NCBI GenBank assembly: GCA_003508755.1
Contig: DNTK01000461.1
Location: 5,915 to 16,070, forward strand
Reading direction: 5' to 3'
DNA from: Bacteroidales bacterium
Lineage (GTDB): Bacteria; Bacteroidota; Bacteroidia; Bacteroidales; UBA10428
Length of the DNA stretch: 10,156 bases
The notes under the pieces are model-generated. The model saw only the letters and a list, made by a program, of their open reading frames with translations, made no database searches and had not been told where the DNA came from. The translations under genes were made by a program, and so were the position numbers. Positions 6,517-10,156 of the stretch are shown piece after piece (within the stretch, counting starts at the first letter, position 1; each line of letters begins with the position of its first letter).

Positions 6517-8493
6517 ATGAAAAAGGTCCTTATTGGTTTCACATTAATTCTTACTTTATTTGTTGCTGCTATTTTGTTATACCTGCGTTCGTCATCCGGA
6601 TTTCGCTCCGTATACCTGGTACCTTCAAATGCTGTTTTATTGGTCGAGTCGCGAGATCCACTCATGGCATGGGATAATCTGGTTCATAGTGCTGCCTGGG
6701 AACATCTTAGCACCAATAATTTATTACAGGAAATTAACGAGGAAATTGTATCATTTGATTCACTGGTTAATTCCAGCAAATTCATTATGCGGCTGGTCGG
6801 ACAAAAACCAGTGTTAATCTCTCAACATCCAATCAGCAATTCCAAATACGAGATGCTCTATGTGGTTGAAGTTGGCAAGCTTGCCAAATACAAGAAACCG
6901 GAAAAAATTCTTCGCTCGGTATTTGGCAAAAACTATGAGATTACTTCTCGCAATTACAAGCATATTAAAATTATTGAGATACTTGATCTTGATGAGGGGG
7001 TTTATTACTTCATGTCCTTGCTGCATGGGAAACTTATTTTTTCATTCGAGCCAAAATTGGTTGAAGCCTCTATAGATGCATCTGAAGAGATGATTGTAGG
7101 GCGGTCTAGAAAATTCCTCGATGTATACTCGAAAATGAGCAATACCGGTCTTATAAATATTTATATCAATCATCAAAACTTGGGGCCATACCTAAATTCC
7201 TTTTCCACTGAGGTGAAAAGAGATTTTACCCGAATGAAGCATTTTTATTTCTCCGGAATAGGCTTTAATATCGATGAGGAAGGATTAATTTCTGTTGAAG
7301 GTTACAGTAGTTTTTCCGATTCATCAGCAGCTATTTACCATGATTTATTGCGTGGGGGTAAACTTGAATTGGAGACGGCTGAAGTAATTCCGCAGCGCAT
7401 AGCATCGTTGGCTAAAATTAATTTTAAAAATGCCAATACCTATTTTCATTCAAGTATGAAAGCAATAGGTGCAAGAGAATACAATGAATACCTTGAAAAC
7501 CTTGCAAAAATTGAAAAGAAATTTAAAATAAATCTTGAAGAAAACTTTTTTTCCTGGATGGATAAGGAAATGGTGCTTGTACAAACACAACCCTCTAACC
7601 TGGGTCGAAATAATGAGTTTGCCGCTGTTCTGCATGCGAAAGATTCTTCCGATGCAGCCAGAAGTCTTCAATTTATGTGGCGTCAGATAAGGAAAAATTC
7701 GCCGGTGAAAATTAAAAGTGTCGATTACAGAGGTTACTCTATAGATTATGTTGCTTTTCCGGGTTTTCTTAAACTATTGTTTGGTAAGTTGTTGGATAAA
7801 ATTGAAAAGCCCTACTTTACTCAAATTGGAATGAATGTTATTATAAGTAATCATCCACAAACTATAAAGAACCTGATAGACGATTATTTATCGGCCAACA
7901 CCCTCAGTAATTCAATTGACTATTATAACTTCAATAAGCTATTTAGTAATAAAACATCAATGTTTACCTATTTCGAACCACCGGTTCTGTATCATAATAT
8001 GAAGGCATTTTTAAGTCCGGAATCATGGTCTAATCTAAAAAAGAATAAAAAGTATTTTACCTGTTTTAACCAGGCGGGTATATCAGCAGACTTGTCAGGT
8101 GAATTGCTCCATTTTACACTTAAGGCAAAGTACCAGCCCGAGCTTGAGGAGTGGGGAAGGCAATATTTTAATTCCACTGAAATCTTTTCTTTATTTGCTA
8201 ATCAGGAACCTGGCAGAACCATTCAGCAAGAAGTTGAGGAAGAGTCCAAGACTGATACAATACCTGTTATTATTATCCATGAACTGGATGCAAAAAAACA
8301 ACAGACCTACCATGCCAATGGGCTTGTTAACCAGGTTGTGGAGCTAAAAAAAGGTCTCAAACATGGAACCTTCAAAGCATATCACCCCAATGGCCAGTTA
8401 TATATTAAAGGAGATTTTTCTATGGACGAGCCAGTGGGTAAATGGAAATACTACAGCGAAGATGGAGAATTAATGAAGGTAGATAAATACTAA
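6517..8493 (+). CDS. Membrane-anchored DUF3352-like protein with C-terminal MORN repeats
   Basis: This 658-residue protein has one N-terminal hydrophobic segment (about residues 4-23) with no lipobox cysteine, so it probably sits in the inner membrane with its bulk in the periplasm. The large middle (about 30-560) has the look of the DUF3352 family: a VPSNAVLLVESRDP-type opening, repeated strand-rich halves, and a second half with KINFKNANTYF and MNVIISNHP. The function of that family is unknown and this assignment is from memory. The last ~60 residues contain MORN_2-type repeats: HANGLV, then LKHGTFKAYHPNGQL (614-628), then PVGKWKYYSEDGEL (639-652), as in YwqK-like antitoxin-related or peripheral-membrane proteins. 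A low-complexity acidic linker (QQEVEEESK) joins the two parts. It is the last gene of the four-gene group; no terminator hairpin follows. Confidence 0.7.
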   Translation: MKKVLIGFTLILTLFVAAILLYLRSSSGFRSVYLVPSNAVLLVESRDPLMAWDNLVHSAAWEHLSTNNLLQEINEEIVSFDSLVNSSKFIMRLVGQKPVLISQHPISNSKYEMLYVVEVGKLAKYKKPEKILRSVFGKNYEITSRNYKHIKIIEILDLDEGVYYFMSLLHGKLIFSFEPKLVEASIDASEEMIVGRSRKFLDVYSKMSNTGLINIYINHQNLGPYLNSFSTEVKRDFTRMKHFYFSGIGFNIDEEGLISVEGYSSFSDSSAAIYHDLLRGGKLELETAEVIPQRIASLAKINFKNANTYFHSSMKAIGAREYNEYLENLAKIEKKFKINLEENFFSWMDKEMVLVQTQPSNLGRNNEFAAVLHAKDSSDAARSLQFMWRQIRKNSPVKIKSVDYRGYSIDYVAFPGFLKLLFGKLLDKIEKPYFTQIGMNVIISNHPQTIKNLIDDYLSANTLSNSIDYYNFNKLFSNKTSMFTYFEPPVLYHNMKAFLSPESWSNLKKNKKYFTCFNQAGISADLSGELLHFTLKAKYQPELEEWGRQYFNSTEIFSLFANQEPGRTIQQEVEEESKTDTIPVIIIHELDAKKQQTYHANGLVNQVVELKKGLKHGTFKAYHPNGQLYIKGDFSMDEPVGKWKYYSEDGELMKVDKY

Positions 8494-8507
8494 TTCCTTA
8501 ACGCCCA

Positions 8508-8538
8508 TTTCAGCAACTCGGGCGAATGATTATCTTTG
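8508..8538 (+). promoter_or_regulatory. Bacteroidetes-type promoter of serB
   Basis: TATCTTTG (8531-8538) is an exact match to the TAnnTTTG -7 box. Exactly 19 bases upstream lies TTTC (8508-8511), one mismatch from the TTTG -33 box. Transcription would begin a few bases later, leaving a leader of roughly 10-15 bases before the ATG at 8560. This argues against the in-frame TTG at 8536, which falls inside the promoter box. Confidence 0.65.
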
Positions 8539-8559
8539 CCGCAAAATTTTATCGCAATT

Positions 8560-9783
8560 ATGAATCACCGCGAAGTAATTCTGCTTAATATCTCCGGAGA
8601 AGATAAACCTGGAGTAACTTCTTCTCTTACTAAAATACTTTCGCAATACAATGTAAATATTCTGGATATAGGCCAGGCGGTTATCCATGACCACCTTTCA
8701 CTGGGTATACTTTTTGAGTTGCCGCATGAATCAGAATCATCACCCGTTTTGAAGGATTTGCTTTTTAAAGCATACGAAATGGGAATCAATGTGAAGTTTA
8801 CACCCATAACCGAAGAAAGATACAATGATTGGGTACATCAACAAGGGAAAAACAGGTATATTGTAACACTAATTACACGAAAAGCATCTTCGATGCAGCT
8901 GGCGAAAGTGACTGACATTGTTTACTCCCAGGGGTTAAACATTGATAGCATTACCCGGCTTACCGGACGTATTTCGTTAGGGGATAAAATAGAGCACTCA
9001 GGAACAAAAGCGAGTATTCAGTTTTCGGTTCGCGGTACTCCCCGGGAAGAAGCTCGCATGCGCAGCGATTTTCTTGATGTATCAAAGGAAATCGGAGCTG
9101 ATATTGCCTTCCAGGCCGACAATATTTACCGTCGCAATCGACGTCTGGTTTGTTTTGATATGGATTCCACCCTTATTCAGACAGAAGTTATTGTTGAACT
9201 TGCCAGAAAAGCCGGGGTGGGAGAGGAAGTTGATAAAATCACTGAAGCTGCCATGAGAGGCGAAATTGATTTTAATGAAAGCTTTAAACAACGTGTGGCC
9301 CTTCTAAAAGGCCTCGATGTAGAAGTGATGCAGGAGATTGCTGAGAATCTTCCCATAACCGAAGGAGCAGAACGCTTATTTAAGACATTGAAAAAATACG
9401 GATTTCGCACCGCTATACTTTCCGGGGGGTTTACCTACTTTGGGAAGTATTTACAGCATAAATTCGACATTGATTATGTCTTTGCAAACGATCTCGAAAT
9501 TGTCGACGGTAAACTCACTGGCCGCCATGAAGGAGATATTGTGAATGGTAATATGAAAGCTGAATTGTTAAAGAAAATTGCTTTTAAAGAAGACATTCAT
9601 CTGGAGCAAGTAATTGCAATTGGTGATGGTGCAAACGATTTGCCTATGATTAACATCGCAGGTCTAGGTATTGCATTTCATGCAAAACCCACCGTAAAAG
9701 AAAATGCCAAACATGCCATATCCACAATAGGCTTGGATGCCATTCTTTATTTAATGGGTTTTCGCGACAGAGAAATTGGCTAG
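8560..9783 (+). CDS. serB: Phosphoserine phosphatase SerB with two ACT domains
   Basis: This 407-residue enzyme hydrolyses O-phospho-L-serine to serine, the last step of serine synthesis, in the cytoplasm. Two ACT-type regulatory domains fill about residues 4-85 and 98-185; the first opens VILLNISGEDKPGVTSSL, and they may sense serine (inference). The HAD phosphatase domain follows with DMDST (200-204; nucleophile Asp200, acid/base Asp202), an ITEAAMRGEIDF cap segment, SGGF (288-291), a motif III Lys near 333, and GDGANDLPM (355-363) with the Mg-binding Asp residues. All catalytic residues are present. I chose the ATG at 8560; the frame extends to a TTG at 8536, but that overlaps the promoter box. 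The length of about 410 residues is normal for the Bacteroidetes form. Confidence 0.95.
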   Translation: MNHREVILLNISGEDKPGVTSSLTKILSQYNVNILDIGQAVIHDHLSLGILFELPHESESSPVLKDLLFKAYEMGINVKFTPITEERYNDWVHQQGKNRYIVTLITRKASSMQLAKVTDIVYSQGLNIDSITRLTGRISLGDKIEHSGTKASIQFSVRGTPREEARMRSDFLDVSKEIGADIAFQADNIYRRNRRLVCFDMDSTLIQTEVIVELARKAGVGEEVDKITEAAMRGEIDFNESFKQRVALLKGLDVEVMQEIAENLPITEGAERLFKTLKKYGFRTAILSGGFTYFGKYLQHKFDIDYVFANDLEIVDGKLTGRHEGDIVNGNMKAELLKKIAFKEDIHLEQVIAIGDGANDLPMINIAGLGIAFHAKPTVKENAKHAISTIGLDAILYLMGFRDREIG

Positions 9784-9787
9784 TTTT

Positions 9788-9830
9788 AAGGCACCATAAA
9801 AAAAAGCATGCTCCGAGAAACGTGCCTTCT
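9788..9830. terminator. Probable bidirectional terminator between serB and rfbB
   Basis: AAGGCAC (9788-9794) pairs with GTGCCTT (9822-9828) around a long loop and is followed by TCTTTGTTT, serving serB. Read on the minus strand, AAGGCACG against CATGCTT forms an imperfect stem followed by an eight-T run, serving rfbB. The two genes converge here with 51 bases between their stops. Confidence 0.55.
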
Positions 9831-9834
9831 TTGT

Positions 9835-10156
9835 TTATCTTTCCGAGTATTGGTTTTCGTAGTACTTTTCATAATCACCTGAAATAACATGATCCAACCA
9901 TTCCTGGTTATCCAGGTACCAATCAACTGTTTTTGCAAGACCTTGCTCAAATGTTACCGAAGGTTCCCAGCCCAATTCTTTTTGTAATTTCGAAGCATCG
10001 ATGGCATACCTTAAATCATGACCGGCACGGTCGGTTACAAAGGTTATAAGCTTTTCTGATTCGCCTGAAGCACGGCCCAGCTTTTCATCCATAACTTTAC
10101 AGAACAAACGAACCAACTCGATATTTTGCCACTCATTGTTACCACCTATATTATAC
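9835..10156 (-). CDS. rfbB: dTDP-glucose 4,6-dehydratase, C-terminal part
   Basis: The last 106 codons of an extended short-chain dehydrogenase/reductase enzyme are visible; the N-terminus lies beyond the right edge. The enzyme converts dTDP-glucose to dTDP-4-keto-6-deoxyglucose on the way to dTDP-rhamnose and related sugars, in the cytoplasm. Family hallmarks are YNIGGNNEWQNIELV at the edge, ITFVTDRAGHDLRYAID (which contacts the nucleotide sugar in the family), KELGWEP, TFEQGLAKTVDWYLDN and a closing GDYEKYYENQY. The NAD-binding motif and catalytic Tyr-Lys are not in the window. It converges on serB and probably belongs to a deoxysugar (rml/rfb) cluster continuing to the right. Confidence 0.93.
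   Translation of the reverse strand, partial: YNIGGNNEWQNIELVRLFCKVMDEKLGRASGESEKLITFVTDRAGHDLRYAIDASKLQKELGWEPSVTFEQGLAKTVDWYLDNQEWLDHVISGDYEKYYENQYSER

Noticed and set aside
6517..8493. MORN tail as evidence for a toxin-antitoxin system
   Set aside because: YwqK-type naming comes from a loose family annotation; no toxin gene or paired small ORFs lie next to it.

Overview
The window looks like chromosomal DNA from a Bacteroidota bacterium, probably a marine or anaerobic Marinilabiliales-type lineage (lineage inferred). It is AT-rich and its genes lack clear Shine-Dalgarno sequences. One promoter fits the Bacteroidetes TTTG/TAnnTTTG pattern, and the gene content (two-ACT-domain SerB, lipoprotein pullulanase, membrane sugar transferase next to an APS kinase) is typical of the group. 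I see no mobile element, CRISPR array, tRNA or rRNA.

Both edges carry surface-polysaccharide genes on the minus strand. At the left are an adenylylsulfate kinase (cysC, 960-1490) and, downstream of it, a membrane sugar-transferase-like protein that runs off the window (851 to 1). At the right is the C-terminal part of dTDP-glucose 4,6-dehydratase (rfbB, 9835-10156). Together they suggest a sulfated and/or deoxysugar-containing extracellular polysaccharide.

Between them all the confidently called genes lie on the plus strand. A GH13 type I pullulanase-like lipoprotein (1626-3632) ends in a strong hairpin. A 331-base gap follows, with further hairpins and one doubtful 21-residue hydrophobic minus-strand ORF. 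A single SpoIIAA/STAS-like gene (3964-4398) comes next, then about 420 bases of AT-rich non-coding DNA.

The next four genes are tightly spaced and probably form an operon (4821-8493): a small protein with an acidic tail (GTG start), a KynB-like metal-dependent cyclase/hydrolase (TTG start), a class I SAM methyltransferase, and a large membrane-anchored DUF3352-like protein with C-terminal MORN-type repeats. Phosphoserine phosphatase serB (8560-9783) follows with its own well-formed promoter and ends at a shared terminator facing rfbB.

Most of the window is ordinary housekeeping or accessory Bacteroidetes content. The least explained parts are the four-gene operon with its MORN-tailed protein, and the non-coding gaps. 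I did not find clear evidence of a new defence or mobile system.
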